A stretch of DNA of 64,000 nt from an uncultured Gilliamella sp. (GTDB lineage: Bacteria > Pseudomonadota > Gammaproteobacteria > Enterobacterales > Orbaceae): assembly GCA_945271295.1 (NCBI GenBank), contig CALYPG010000001.1, positions 62,001-126,000 on the forward strand, in the 5' to 3' direction. Positions 25,644 through 35,892 of this stretch are shown here, in pieces; the stretch's first letter is position 1, and each line of letters starts with the position of its first letter. The notes under the pieces were generated by a model. The model was given only the letters and a program-made list of their open reading frames with translations. It was not told where the DNA came from and searched no databases. Made by a program: the position numbers and the translations under genes.

Positions 25644-27281
25644 ATGGGGAACTATAGCCGGGCAGGATTACTCGCTGAACCTTTTGATCTTATCAATGTT
25701 GAAACTTTACAAAATAATTATTACCAAATTAAACCTGATACTGAAAATGCTAGCCAATTAGTCATTTTTGGTACTTCAGGTCACCGTGGTAGTTCCAATA
25801 AAGGGACTTTTAATGAATCACATATTTTAGCTGTAGCGCAAGCAATAGCTGAATATCGTATAATGAACAATATTACCGGACCTTGTTTTATTGGGCAAGA
25901 CACTCATGCATTGTCTGAGTTAGCCCTTAAAACTGTGCTTGAAGTTTTTGTTGCCAATGAACAAACCGTCATTATGGCACGTGATTGGGGCTATACACCA
26001 ACGCCTGTTATTTCACATGCAATTTTAACCTATAATGATGGTAAACAAACTCAACTTGCCGACGGCATTGTAATTACGCCATCACATAATCCGCCTGAAG
26101 ATGGTGGAATTAAATATAACCCGACTAATGGTGGCCCTGCTGATACAGATATAACTAAGCAAATTGAAGCAAGAGCCAATGAATTATTAAAAAATCAGTT
26201 AAATGGAGTTAAACGAGTTACCTTAGAAAAAGCCATTAAATCTGATTATATTCATAGCCGAGAATTTGAAACTGATTATGTCAACGACCTTGTGAATATT
26301 ATAGATCTTGCACTTATACAATCTTCTTCACTTAAAATTGGTGTCGATCCCTTAGGCGGTGCGGGGGTCACCTATTGGAATCGTATTGCCGAAAAATATG
26401 GAATTAAACTTGAGATTGTTAATAATAAGGTTGATCCAACTTTTAGCTTTATGCACTTAGATCACGACGAAGTAATTAGAATGGATTGTTCCAGCCACTG
26501 TGCAATGGCTGGATTATTAAAATTAAAAGATAAATTTGATTTAGCATTCGGCAACGACACCGATTTTGACCGTCACGGTATTGTTACGCCTAAAGGACTG
26601 ATGAATCCAAATGCCTATCTTTCAACTTGTGTTAATTACCTATTTCAACATCGCCCTCAATGGCATAAAGATGTTGCTATAGGTAAAACCTTAGTTACCA
26701 GTTCAATGATAGATCGTGTTGCTAATAGTTTAAATAGAACCTTTTTAGAGTATCCGGTAGGTTTTAAATGGTATGCCGATGGACTGTATAACGGTAAATT
26801 AGGTTTTGCTGGGGAAGAAAGTGCAGGGGCTTCATTTTTAAGAATCGATGGTAAAGTTTGGGCGACAGACAAAGATGGGATTATTTCTTGTTTATTGGCA
26901 GCCGAAATGACTGCCAAATTAAACAAAAATCCACAAGAACAATATCAAAAGCTGGAACAACAATTTGGTGTTTCCTATTATGGAAGAATACAAGCCGCTG
27001 CATCTTTCGCCGAAAAACAAAAATTATCAAAACTTGACGCCAGCCAATTAACAACCGATAGACTAGCTGGTGAAAAAATCACTCAATGTCTTACCACTGC
27101 TCCTGCCAATAATGCGCCAATTGGTGGATTAAAAGTGATCACTGAAAATGGTTGGTTTGCCGCTCGCCCATCAGGAACAGAAGATGCATACAAAATTTAT
27201 GCTGAAAGCTTCATTAGTAACCAGCATTTATCAACTTTGCAACAAGAAGCACAACAAATTGTAGCTAAGGCAATTAAATAA
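25644..27281 (+). CDS. pgm: Phosphoglucomutase (alpha-D-glucose-specific)
   Basis: Interconverts glucose-1-P and glucose-6-P. 545 residues (E. coli 546). The catalytic phosphoserine loop [17 protein letters not shown], the Mg loop [10 protein letters not shown], the sugar-binding GFAGEESAG and the phosphate-binding [12 protein letters not shown] are all seen. AGAGGAG precedes the ATG. It follows seqA by 64 bp. Confidence 0.97.
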   Translation: MGNYSRAGLLAEPFDLINVETLQNNYYQIKPDTENASQLVIFGTSGHRGSSNKGTFNESHILAVAQAIAEYRIMNNITGPCFIGQDTHALSELALKTVLEVFVANEQTVIMARDWGYTPTPVISHAILTYNDGKQTQLADGIVITPSHNPPEDGGIKYNPTNGGPADTDITKQIEARANELLKNQLNGVKRVTLEKAIKSDYIHSREFETDYVNDLVNIIDLALIQSSSLKIGVDPLGGAGVTYWNRIAEKYGIKLEIVNNKVDPTFSFMHLDHDEVIRMDCSSHCAMAGLLKLKDKFDLAFGNDTDFDRHGIVTPKGLMNPNAYLSTCVNYLFQHRPQWHKDVAIGKTLVTSSMIDRVANSLNRTFLEYPVGFKWYADGLYNGKLGFAGEESAGASFLRIDGKVWATDKDGIISCLLAAEMTAKLNKNPQEQYQKLEQQFGVSYYGRIQAAASFAEKQKLSKLDASQLTTDRLAGEKITQCLTTAPANNAPIGGLKVITENGWFAARPSGTEDAYKIYAESFISNQHLSTLQQEAQQIVAKAIK

Positions 27282-27316
27282 AACCAATAACAATGTAATC
27301 TGACAGACACTAATTA

Positions 27317-27356
27317 CTCATCAACTTGCTTTCTAATAGAATGCAAGTTTGATGAG
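27317..27356. terminator. Hairpin between pgm and proP
   Basis: CTCATCAACTTGC (27317-27329) pairs with GCAAGTTTGATGAG (27343-27356) with a single bulge. It lies 36 nt after pgm and can serve either of the convergent genes; no clean T-tract. Confidence 0.55.
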
Positions 27357-27376
27357 CATTTGGTACCAAAAAGCAA

Positions 27377-27418
27377 TTTTTATACTAAAACATATAGTAT
27401 ACCTGAAACTTTTTTACA
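27377..27418 (-). repeat. Dispersed 41-bp intergenic repeat, copy C
   Basis: On the minus strand: TGTAAAAAAGTTTCAGG, then TATACTATATGTTTTAG, then TATAAAAA. It lies 15 nt after the proP stop, in the same orientation as proP. The centre forms a small inverted repeat (ATACT/AGTAT). Confidence 0.7.
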
Positions 27419-27432
27419 TCATTGCTACCTAT

Positions 27433-28938
27433 TTAATCTAATTTAGGATGTTGATCTACTAGTTCTTGGCGTTGTTCTTGTAATGTTTCGATCTGTTGTT
27501 CAATATCTTCTACTTTCTGTTCTATTGAATCAAAATGTTCAGATAGAATTTCTTTCGCTTCAGTGCGATCAGATGCTGCTGGTGTAGCGCCTTGTAGTGG
27601 TTTATTGGCGGTTTCATTCATTTTTAACCCTGTGACTAAGCCGATTAGAGCCACAACCATCAAATAATAAGCCGGCATATATAAATCGTTACTTGCTTCA
27701 ACTAACCAAGCGGCAACTGTTGGTGTTGCGCCTGCAATTAATACTGAAATATTAAATGCAATAGCAAGCGCACTATAGCGGATACTAACAGGGAAGATCG
27801 CCGGTAAAATAGAAGCCATTACACCAGTTAAACAGTTAAGTAACACCGCAAGGATCAGTAACCCCAAGAAGATAAATGCAATAATATCACTATTTATCAT
27901 TACAAACGCCGGATATGCAAGCATCAATAAGCCGACACTCCCACCAATGATAAAAGGCTTACGTCCAATTTTATCACTAATTAATCCAATCATTGGTTGT
28001 ACAAATAGCATACCAATCATGATGGCAATAATAATTAATACACCATGGTCCGGGTTGTAATTTAAATTATGGGATAAATAACTTGGCAGGTAGGTGAGTA
28101 ACATGTAATAAGTAACATTGGTGACAATAACTAATCCGACACAAACCAAAAAACTTCGCCAATATTGAGTTATAATCTGCTTGATGGTGATGGTTGATGA
28201 ATTAGTTATATTTTCACTTTCATTTTTATCTTTTAAGTCACTTTGTTGTTGGAATGCTGGGGTTTCCTCTAATGCATGACGCAAATAAAGACCAATTAAA
28301 CCTAATGGTAAAGCAAAAAAGAAAGGAATACGCCAACCCCAAGCATGAAAAGCTTGTTCACCAAGTAAGGTTGATAACAGTACCACCAAACCTGCGCCAA
28401 TTAAGAAACCAGCAATAGAGCCAAAATCAAGCCAGCTTCCCATAAAGCCTCGTTTGCGGTCTGGAGAATATTCAGCTACAAAGATTGCTGCACCAGAATA
28501 CTCCCCACCGATGGAGAAACCTTGAGCTAATTTAGCCAGTAATAATAAAATTGGCGCAATAATACCAATTGATGCATATGACGGAATTAAACCTATGCAG
28601 AAAGTACTTAACGACATGATGATAATAGTAATAGAAAGCACTTTTTGGCGACCAAATTTATCGCCCAAGATACCAAAAACCACGCCACCCAATGGACGAA
28701 TAAGGAATGGTACAGAAAACGTTGCTAAAGCTTCAACCATTTGAACACTAGGCGCTGCCTCCGAGAAAAAAACTTGTCCTAATATATAAGCAAGAAAACC
28801 ATAAACACCAAAATCAAACCACTCCATTGCATTGCCAAGCGCTGCCGCGGTAATAGCTTTTTTCAATTTACTATCATCAATTATCGTAATGTCGTTAATA
28901 TTTAATGGTTTATTTCTAGATTGACGAATTTTTTTCAT
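27433..28938 (-). CDS. proP: MFS proton symporter, proline/betaine transporter ProP-like
   Basis: A 501-residue major-facilitator protein of the metabolite:H+ symporter branch: NAMEWFDFGVYGFLAYILG, DKFGRQK loop, QGFSIGGEYSGAA and 12 helices. The C-terminal tail (DSIEQKVEDIEQQIETLQEQRQELV) is a coiled coil, the hallmark of osmosensing ProP. It would import proline, betaine or ectoine under osmotic stress. The exact substrate is not provable from sequence. Confidence 0.88.
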   Translation of the reverse strand: MKKIRQSRNKPLNINDITIIDDSKLKKAITAAALGNAMEWFDFGVYGFLAYILGQVFFSEAAPSVQMVEALATFSVPFLIRPLGGVVFGILGDKFGRQKVLSITIIIMSLSTFCIGLIPSYASIGIIAPILLLLAKLAQGFSIGGEYSGAAIFVAEYSPDRKRGFMGSWLDFGSIAGFLIGAGLVVLLSTLLGEQAFHAWGWRIPFFFALPLGLIGLYLRHALEETPAFQQQSDLKDKNESENITNSSTITIKQIITQYWRSFLVCVGLVIVTNVTYYMLLTYLPSYLSHNLNYNPDHGVLIIIAIMIGMLFVQPMIGLISDKIGRKPFIIGGSVGLLMLAYPAFVMINSDIIAFIFLGLLILAVLLNCLTGVMASILPAIFPVSIRYSALAIAFNISVLIAGATPTVAAWLVEASNDLYMPAYYLMVVALIGLVTGLKMNETANKPLQGATPAASDRTEAKEILSEHFDSIEQKVEDIEQQIETLQEQRQELVDQHPKLD

Positions 28939-29470
28939 AAAATAGTACCTATTTTCCTATCAATAAAAGAAAGCAAAAATGCAACGAAATGATGTTATTA
29001 CTATCACTAAAAGTTATTAGTTATCTGATACAAAAATATAACGGGTTACTTGTTTTATGGTGGATCTAAACTGGTAAAGATTAAAATTTGGAGGTATTAA
29101 AAACATTTATATTGTCACTGACGGTAAATGATAAGACAGCAACAAAACTATTTTTGAAAGATACTTGTTGATTTTAGCAATATAACCTTTGTTTGTAAAA
29201 TTTAGCAAATGGATGAAGAAAGTAATTTAATAAAATTGTTACCCCTTAAAAAATAAGATTTCGATATTAATTAAAACAACACCAGCAATAAGACCAATTA
29301 ACTATGCTAATTTTATTCATCTATAATTTAGCTAGCAATTTAATCTTTTTTTTAAGTATTTCTCTAATAATCATAATGTTAATTAAACTATTTGTTGGCT
29401 ATAATTTAAACTAGAATCCTGATTTATTATACTTTAAAATACCTTAACTTAGACTGATGAGGTAATTCCC
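28939..29470. other. Divergent intergenic region between proP and ypfJ
   Basis: 532 bp without a convincing gene, RNA or repeat. It must hold the divergent promoters of proP and ypfJ; a TATAAT at 29400-29405 could be the -10 of ypfJ. AT content is very high and no operator stands out. Confidence 0.4.
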
Positions 29471-30322
29471 ATGCGTTGGAGAGACCAAAGAGAGAGTGAT
29501 AATATTGAAGATCGTCGTTCACAATCAGGAAGTGAGATAGGTACAAGAATTCCACTTGGTGGTAAGGGTAAAATTGCTTTATTTCTTGTTGTTTTAGTGG
29601 CTGGCTATTATGGTGTTGATTTAACTGGTTTACTGGATCCCAATTTAATAGGTAATGATAATATAGCGCAAACATCGTCGCAAGAAGATCCCGATGCTGC
29701 CAAATTTACTTCAGTCATGTTAGCTAGCACTGAAGATTATTGGCACCAAGAATTTTTACAACACTTAGGTAAACACTACCTAGCCCCTAAATTAGTACTT
29801 TATACCGGTTCAACCCAAACATCCTGTGGTACGGGTAAAACGTTTATGGGGCCATTTTATTGTAATATTGATCAAACAGTTTATCTTGATCTTTCATTTT
29901 ATTATGAAATGAAACAACAACTTGGTGGTGGCGGTGATTTTGCACAAGGTTATGTCATTGCCCATGAAATTGGTCATCATGTCCAAAATCTGCTCGGTAC
30001 CTTTAAAATGGTAGAACAATTAAAACAAAACCAATCTGAGCTAACCAATAATCAATTATCAGTTAAATTAGAATTACAAGCCGATTGTTATGCTGGTATG
30101 TGGGGCAATGCTGTGCAAAAACAAGGCATTCTTGATGTAGGTGATATTGAGCAAGCATTAAAAACAGCCGAAGCGATTGGTGATGATCGCTTACAATATC
30201 AAAATAATGGTTATGTAGTTCCTGATAGTTTTACCCATGGCACTTCAAAACAGCGTTATACTTGGTTTAAACGTGGATTTGATAGTGGCTCAATTAGTCA
30301 ATGCAATACTTTTGCTGAATAA
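29471..30322 (+). CDS. ypfJ: Neutral zinc metallopeptidase YpfJ
   Basis: A membrane-anchored protein of the KPN_02809 neutral zinc metallopeptidase family. It has an arginine-rich N-terminus ([18 protein letters not shown]), one transmembrane helix ([18 protein letters not shown]), then the zinc motif HEIGHH at 165-170 and a downstream E-L-Q-A-D-C-Y-A-G third-ligand block. 283 residues against 287 in E. coli. Substrate unknown. Good GAGG site; surE follows after 9 bp. Confidence 0.92.
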   Translation: MRWRDQRESDNIEDRRSQSGSEIGTRIPLGGKGKIALFLVVLVAGYYGVDLTGLLDPNLIGNDNIAQTSSQEDPDAAKFTSVMLASTEDYWHQEFLQHLGKHYLAPKLVLYTGSTQTSCGTGKTFMGPFYCNIDQTVYLDLSFYYEMKQQLGGGGDFAQGYVIAHEIGHHVQNLLGTFKMVEQLKQNQSELTNNQLSVKLELQADCYAGMWGNAVQKQGILDVGDIEQALKTAEAIGDDRLQYQNNGYVVPDSFTHGTSKQRYTWFKRGFDSGSISQCNTFAE

Positions 30323-30331
30323 GGAAATTAT

Positions 30332-31114
30332 ATGTCTGAAAAATTAGTAAATCGCATTTTGTTAGTCAATGATGATGGCATTGATGCGCCTGGAATAATA
30401 CTGTTAAAAAATATTGCTAGGAATATTGCCCATGAAGTTTGGGTTGTAGCCCCTGTGGTTGATCAAAGCGGTGTTTCTTGTTCGGTGAGTTTAAAATCTC
30501 CCTTTCGTGTAGCTAAACGTTCAGAACAAGAATATGCCGTTTATGGCACGCCAGCGGATTGTTCACTATTTGCACTTAAATATTTAATGTTAGATAAACT
30601 ACCCGATTTAGTACTCTCTGGCATTAATAATGGTTCGAATGTTGGATTTGAAACAATTTTATCAGGTACCGTCGGGGGAGCAATTATGGCAATGACTTTA
30701 GGTGTACCTGCCATGGCACTGAGTCAACTATCTTCTGAAGATAATCTGCCAACTAATTGGGATTCGAGCATTCATCATGCTGAATCAATCATCCGAAAAT
30801 TACTTTCATTATCGACCCCTAAAAATATCATCTATAATATTAATTTTCCTGCTTGTGATGCCAAACAAGTGAAAGGAACAAAAATCACTAAACAAGGTGA
30901 CGCAGATGTGAGTAACTTTAAGATCACACCAACCAAAGATCCTGAAGGGAATGACTATTTCTGGTTTAGAGCTAAACGTAATCAACAAATATTTGATGAA
31001 AATAAAGAACTTGATGCGACTAATAGCAATTATATCGCTATCACGCCAATTGGCTATGAAAGAACTCATTATCCACTTTACCAAACATTACAACAAAAGT
31101 TTGATAGCAATTAA
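30332..31114 (+). CDS. surE: 5'/3'-nucleotidase SurE
   Basis: Metal-dependent nucleoside-monophosphate phosphatase/exopolyphosphatase. N-terminal VNDDGIDAPG with the metal-binding Asp pair, SGVSCSVS, GTPADCS, VLSGINNGSNVG, SGTVGGA. 260 residues (E. coli 253). It is cotranscribed with ypfJ, not with pcm/nlpD-rpoS as in enterobacteria. Confidence 0.95.
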   Translation: MSEKLVNRILLVNDDGIDAPGIILLKNIARNIAHEVWVVAPVVDQSGVSCSVSLKSPFRVAKRSEQEYAVYGTPADCSLFALKYLMLDKLPDLVLSGINNGSNVGFETILSGTVGGAIMAMTLGVPAMALSQLSSEDNLPTNWDSSIHHAESIIRKLLSLSTPKNIIYNINFPACDAKQVKGTKITKQGDADVSNFKITPTKDPEGNDYFWFRAKRNQQIFDENKELDATNSNYIAITPIGYERTHYPLYQTLQQKFDSN

Positions 31115-31124
31115 AATAATATTT

Positions 31125-31165
31125 CCGTCTTCCAATGAGTGTGGAGACGGTTTTGACTTATTATT
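31125..31165 (+). terminator. surE terminator
   Basis: CCGTCTTCCA (31125-31134) pairs with TGGAGACGG (31142-31150) with one bulge, followed by TTTTGACTTATTATTTT. It may also terminate the convergent MFS gene. Confidence 0.7.
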
Positions 31166-31176
31166 TTATTGATTAT

Positions 31177-32376
31177 TTAATTTTTCTTACTATCTTTAAC
31201 TAACGCACAAAATAATAATGAGATTGAAACCATGGCTAACGCTATCCAATAAATAACCTCATGACCATATTTATCGGAAATAAAGCCTTGAAGCATACCT
31301 GCTAGTATAATACTGCAGGTTATACCATTATTAAATAATGTTGAAGCGACTCCCATTCTGGTTGGTAATAAATCCTGAAAATAGATAATACCAATATTAG
31401 CCACAATCCCTATAAATAGCGCATTAAATACCTGTAAAATATATAATATCAGTTTACTAGGGCATAAAATTATCCCTAAGTAAAAAAGTACACCACAAAT
31501 AATGGCGATAAAAAATAGATTTCGTTTACCTAAATAAGGGACTAAATAACCAGCAACTAACATGACCGGAATTTCTATCCCTGCGGCTAAACCCATCAAC
31601 TCACCAGGCAATGAACTAGAAAGATGTAATACGGAATCGACATAAAGTGGCATATCAATCAAATACATCATGTTTGCCGTCCACATAAATATGGTAGATA
31701 GAAATAAAAAAACAACATTTTTATTTTTGAAAATAGGTTGATTCGCCGCGGCTAAATTGGCTGAATCTAAAGATGATGTTGGATTTTTTTCAACCGATGG
31801 CAAAAAAATAGCAACAAAAATTATGGCGACCAAAAACATCGACATTGCCGTTAAATACATAGTAGTGAAGCCATAATTAATCGCTAGAGCAAAAGATAAC
31901 GGCGGTCCAATCACCCAAGCAAGAGAAAGTTGAGCGCGAATTAACGAATTAAATGCAACGACATTCCGACCCGTTTTAACCGCATATTCACGGGCTAGTG
32001 CAAAAATTTGTGGCATGGCTGCCGATGAGAGCGCCGCAAATAACACACCAAGTGTAATTAAAACGACATAGTGGCGAGAAAAAGCAAATATAATACTATT
32101 GGCAATCCCCATTAAACAACAGAATATAACTATATTACGCCGATCACCTTGTTGGTCAGAATATTTAGCGAGCAAAAAACTACCAATAATACTAGCGACC
32201 GCATTAACTGAGTAAAAAACGCCGACTAATATGGGGTCGACTTTGACTTCAAAGGATAAAAAACGACTTAATGTTGGTGATTGCAAAGCTCCTGCTATGC
32301 CAATAATAAAAGTAGTAAACAGAAAGGCGATAAAAATAACGCTTTTCTGTTGGCGGAAAGAAGGAGTATTAGACAT
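31177..32376 (-). CDS. setB: Sugar efflux transporter SetA/SetB-like (MFS)
   Basis: A 12-helix MFS protein of 399 residues from ATG 32376 (an in-frame TTG upstream contains the GAGGAAC ribosome site). Matching SET-family blocks: IAGALQSPTLSRFLSFEV, DPILVGVFYSVNAVASIIGSFLLAKYSDQQGDRR and IRAQLSLAWVIGPPLSFALA. Such proteins export glucosides or lactose analogues. Divergent from zntA. A or B subtype cannot be decided. Confidence 0.82.
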   Translation of the reverse strand: MSNTPSFRQQKSVIFIAFLFTTFIIGIAGALQSPTLSRFLSFEVKVDPILVGVFYSVNAVASIIGSFLLAKYSDQQGDRRNIVIFCCLMGIANSIIFAFSRHYVVLITLGVLFAALSSAAMPQIFALAREYAVKTGRNVVAFNSLIRAQLSLAWVIGPPLSFALAINYGFTTMYLTAMSMFLVAIIFVAIFLPSVEKNPTSSLDSANLAAANQPIFKNKNVVFLFLSTIFMWTANMMYLIDMPLYVDSVLHLSSSLPGELMGLAAGIEIPVMLVAGYLVPYLGKRNLFFIAIICGVLFYLGIILCPSKLILYILQVFNALFIGIVANIGIIYFQDLLPTRMGVASTLFNNGITCSIILAGMLQGFISDKYGHEVIYWIALAMVSISLLFCALVKDSKKN

Positions 32377-32398
32377 ATAGTTCCTCAATCGTTTAGTG

Positions 32399-32431
32399 TC
32401 GACATGATTATATACTCAAAATCTATGTCGA
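32399..32431. promoter_or_regulatory. Inverted repeat in the setB-zntA divergent region
   Basis: TCGACAT (32399-32405) and ATGTCGA (32425-32431) are separated by 19 bp, 23 bp upstream of the exporter start. Its GC-containing arms stand out in an AT-rich spacer and could be an operator for the exporter. It does not resemble a MerR/ZntR site (spacer too long). No regulator gene is adjacent. Confidence 0.35.
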
Positions 32432-32574
32432 TCTAAAAAAATAACAACAATACCGAACCAATCTTATTGTGACGAGTGATCTAAATTAACAACCTTAAAT
32501 AAATCTATAAAAAATGATTTCATATTATGCAATTAAGAGTACAATCAATATCATCAACAAAATGAGGTAACGTT

Positions 32575-34887
32575 ATGTTATATAATAACAAATCAACACA
32601 TCATCATCACAAAAATCATGATCACTGTCATGATGATTGTAACAATATTGCCCATAATCATTCTTCACATAATCATGGCAGTAAACCAGAAGCCATCCAA
32701 TGTTGTAGTAGTGATAACCATTCAACGACACAAACAAGTGAATTTAACGATCCCCCCGAAGACCCCGAGCGGCAAAGCCAACACACAACATTAATCTGGA
32801 AAATTCAAGGCATGGATTGTGCCCACTGTGCACAAAAGATTGCAAACGGTATTAAGACTTTACCCAATATTACACAAACAAAAATCACTTTTGCTACCGA
32901 GAAGCTTGTTGTCAGCGTTTCGCAAAGCGATCAAAACATGATTCAATTAATTGAAAATAAAGTGGTAGAACTGGGTTATAAACCAATCTTTGAATCATCA
33001 CCACAACATGCTCACCAACATGAACACTCTCATAGTTTTGATAAGAAAGCCTTTATACCATTAATAGTATCAGGAAGCTTGATTGTCATCAGTTATATCG
33101 TTTTATTAATTAATCAAAATATGGGGGAATATGCATTTATTGCCACCGCCATTGTTGGATTAATCCCTATTGTTAAAGAGGCCTTAGTTTTAACCCGCAG
33201 TGGAACACCTTTTGCCATTGAATCATTGATGAGTATTTCGGCTATTGGGGCGTTATTTATTGGTGCCGCCGAAGAAGCTACTATGGTCATCTTCCTATTT
33301 ATGATTGGAGAGATGCTAGAAGGGATTGCCACAAGTAAAGCCAAAACAGGAATTTCTTCACTGGTCAAATTAATGCCAGAAGAAACCATAATGATTGTTG
33401 ATGGCAAAAGACAACGTGTTGCAAGTCATGATTTAAAACCTGATGATATTATTGAAATTTCCTCTGGTGGTCGATTGCCAGCCGACGTAATTTTAATTAG
33501 TGAGCAAGCCAGTATTGATGAAAGTGCGTTAACTGGTGAGTCGATCCCTGTTACTTACCTGCGTGGTGATAAGATTATGGCAGGTTCATTGGTTGTCGAT
33601 ACCACTATTCAACTTAAAGTCATATCTGAATCAGGGCAAAATGCCGTTGATCGCATTCTACAACTTATTGAAGATGCGGAAGAGCGTAAAGCACCTATTG
33701 AACGATTTATCGATAAATTTAGCCGTTATTATACCCCTTCCATAGCCTTATTTGCTCTATTAGTTATGGTCATACCCCCGCTACTTATGCATGCGCAATG
33801 GTATACATGGATTTATCGCGGATTGACTTTACTGTTAATTGGTTGTCCATGTGCGCTGGTAATTTCGACGCCAGCTGTCATTACTTCGGCACTATCTTGT
33901 GCAGCGAAGCAAGGCGTATTAATCAAAGGGGGGGCAGCATTAGAACGTATTGGTGCGATCAAAATGATGGCGTTTGATAAAACCGGGACATTAACAGAAG
34001 GCAAACCTCAAGTTACTGATATTATTTATCATGATATCAACCAAGAACAATTATTAGCCATTGTGGCAGCAATTGAAAGTGGTTCGCATCATCCATTAGC
34101 TAAAGCAATGGTTGATTATGCCAAACAAAATCAGATTAGTTTTACTGAGGCGGACAATCGCAAAGCAATTGCCGGAATAGGTATCCAAGGTGATATTGCG
34201 CAACAGACGTTTTATATTGTTTCTCCAAATAAGGCGCAAACAGTTTCAAAAGCAATGAGTGATGCAGATCAACAAGTCATTCATCAACTGGAAAGTGCAG
34301 GTAAAACAGTAGTTGTGGTGGTAACAAAACATAAACTTCTAGGCGTTATTGCTTTGCAAGATGTATTACGAAATGATGCGGTCACGGCCATTAACGAGCT
34401 TCATCAGTTAGGCTTACAATCCATCATGCTTACTGGTGATAATCAACGGGTAGCACAAGCGATAGCGGGGCAACTTGGTATGGATTTTCGGGCGGAATTG
34501 TTACCTGCGGATAAACTGATCGAAATCGAAAAATTTAGCCAATCAACGTCAATTGCTATGGTAGGAGATGGCATTAATGACTCACCCGCAATGAAAGCTG
34601 CTACAGTAGGAATAGCCATGGGAAGCAGTAGCGATGTGGCACTTGAAACAGCGGATGTTGCATTGACTAAAAATAGCTTATTAAGCTTGCCTAAATTGAT
34701 TCGTTTAACTCGCTTTGCTAACCGCAATATTAAACAAAATATTACTATTGCGTTAGGTATAAAAGTTATCTTTTTAGTCACAAGTTTATTGGGTGTTACC
34801 GGACTTTGGCTCGCGGTACTAGCAGATTCGGGCACCACTGCAATTGTGACAGCCAATGCCTTACGGTTGTTAAGAGTAAAAAAATAG
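32575..34887 (+). CDS. zntA: Zn/Cd/Pb-exporting P-type ATPase
   Basis: P1B-type heavy-metal pump of 770 residues (E. coli ZntA 732). The first 70 residues are extremely His/Cys-rich, then comes one heavy-metal domain with GMDCAHC at 79-85. Transmembrane ion-binding CPC is at about 424-426, DKTGT phosphorylation at 468-472, then HP (SGSHHPLAKA), GDGINDSPA and a late D in LADSG, typical of Zn/Cd pumps. Exports Zn2+ across the inner membrane. Regulation, probably by a MerR-type protein, is not visible. Confidence 0.95.
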   Translation: MLYNNKSTHHHHKNHDHCHDDCNNIAHNHSSHNHGSKPEAIQCCSSDNHSTTQTSEFNDPPEDPERQSQHTTLIWKIQGMDCAHCAQKIANGIKTLPNITQTKITFATEKLVVSVSQSDQNMIQLIENKVVELGYKPIFESSPQHAHQHEHSHSFDKKAFIPLIVSGSLIVISYIVLLINQNMGEYAFIATAIVGLIPIVKEALVLTRSGTPFAIESLMSISAIGALFIGAAEEATMVIFLFMIGEMLEGIATSKAKTGISSLVKLMPEETIMIVDGKRQRVASHDLKPDDIIEISSGGRLPADVILISEQASIDESALTGESIPVTYLRGDKIMAGSLVVDTTIQLKVISESGQNAVDRILQLIEDAEERKAPIERFIDKFSRYYTPSIALFALLVMVIPPLLMHAQWYTWIYRGLTLLLIGCPCALVISTPAVITSALSCAAKQGVLIKGGAALERIGAIKMMAFDKTGTLTEGKPQVTDIIYHDINQEQLLAIVAAIESGSHHPLAKAMVDYAKQNQISFTEADNRKAIAGIGIQGDIAQQTFYIVSPNKAQTVSKAMSDADQQVIHQLESAGKTVVVVVTKHKLLGVIALQDVLRNDAVTAINELHQLGLQSIMLTGDNQRVAQAIAGQLGMDFRAELLPADKLIEIEKFSQSTSIAMVGDGINDSPAMKAATVGIAMGSSSDVALETADVALTKNSLLSLPKLIRLTRFANRNIKQNITIALGIKVIFLVTSLLGVTGLWLAVLADSGTTAIVTANALRLLRVKK

Positions 34888-34896
34888 TTTAATAAA

Positions 34897-34940
34897 ATAC
34901 TCAACCCTTTCACTATTGTGAGGGTTGGGTATCACATTTT
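34897..34940. terminator. Terminator between zntA and birA
   Basis: ATACTCAACCCT (34897-34908) pairs with AGGGTTGGGTAT (34921-34932), 12 bp with one T-G pair, followed by CACATTTTATT. Shared by the convergent genes. Confidence 0.75.
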
Positions 34941-35892
34941 ATTCATCGCTTCTTAATGAAATTTCACCACCAATATAAGCATTAATTTTTCCATTTTGCT
35001 CGAGCATTAATGCCCCTTGTTCATTAATACCTTTAGCCACACCGCGAATAATATGATCACCTATTAATAATTTAACCGGACGATTAGCAAAATTGTCTAA
35101 CCGATTCCAGTCATTAATAAAAGCTGTCAAACCTTTTTGTTCAAATTCGGTTAATGTTTGTTTTAAAGTTTGGGCGACTTTAGCCACGAGCAAATTACGA
35201 TCAACTTCACCTAAATTCGCCCACTTTTGATTAACAATGCTGGGGTCAGGATGTGTCATCATTAAATTAACACCAATACCAATAATTACATGTGCACAGT
35301 CACCCGTTTTACCCGCTAATTCAACTAAAATCCCAGCTAATTTTTGGTCATCAAGATAAAGGTCATTTGGCCATTTAACTTTGATATTTTTTCCTGATAA
35401 TTGTCGTAATATGTTAGCAACAACAATACCAACCACTAAGCTCAAGCCCATTGCTGCTGCTATCCCTTGATCTAATCGCCAATACATTGAAAAGTAGAGA
35501 TTAGTACCAAATGGTGCAAACCATTGACGGCCTCGTCTGCCACGCGCTTTGGATTGAAATTCGGCAACACAACAATCGCCTGATGTTAATGAAGCTATTT
35601 TATCAAGTAAATATTGGTTGGTTGAGTCAATAATTGGTACGATTTCAATCTGATTATCAGATTGGTAATACTGTTCAATTTTAGTTTTGTTTAGCAGATC
35701 TAATCGGGAGGCTAAACAGTAACCTTTACCTTGTACTGAAGATAATACAATGCCCCATTCACGTAGCATTTTAATATACTTATTGATACCAGCACGAGTA
35801 ATACCAAAGTTAGCGGCCAACTCTTCGCCTGAATGAAACTGACCATCAGCTAAAATTTCAATTAATTTGAGCGGATTTTGGTGGTTGCGCAT
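34939..35892 (-). CDS. birA: Bifunctional biotin-protein ligase / biotin operon repressor
   Basis: Activates biotin and transfers it to BCCP; in the biotinyl-AMP form represses bio genes. ATG 35892 is used because homology starts at PLKLIEIL (E. coli PLKLIALL). The N-terminal winged helix (FHSGEELAANFGITRAGINKYI) is present, so it should be a repressor too. The catalytic loop ARGRRGRQW at about 116-124 replaces the usual leading G by A; the adenylate-binding arginine is retained. KVKWPNDLYL and KLAGILVEL follow. The start lies inside the end of ycaD (35-bp overlap). Confidence 0.95.
   Translation of the reverse strand: MRNHQNPLKLIEILADGQFHSGEELAANFGITRAGINKYIKMLREWGIVLSSVQGKGYCLASRLDLLNKTKIEQYYQSDNQIEIVPIIDSTNQYLLDKIASLTSGDCCVAEFQSKARGRRGRQWFAPFGTNLYFSMYWRLDQGIAAAMGLSLVVGIVVANILRQLSGKNIKVKWPNDLYLDDQKLAGILVELAGKTGDCAHVIIGIGVNLMMTHPDPSIVNQKWANLGEVDRNLLVAKVAQTLKQTLTEFEQKGLTAFINDWNRLDNFANRPVKLLIGDHIIRGVAKGINEQGALMLEQNGKINAYIGGEISLRSDE

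Noticed and set aside
32389..32574. ZntR operator in front of zntA
   Set aside because: No MerR-type palindrome with a 19-20 bp -35/-10 spacer was found; the visible inverted repeat is nearer the exporter gene.
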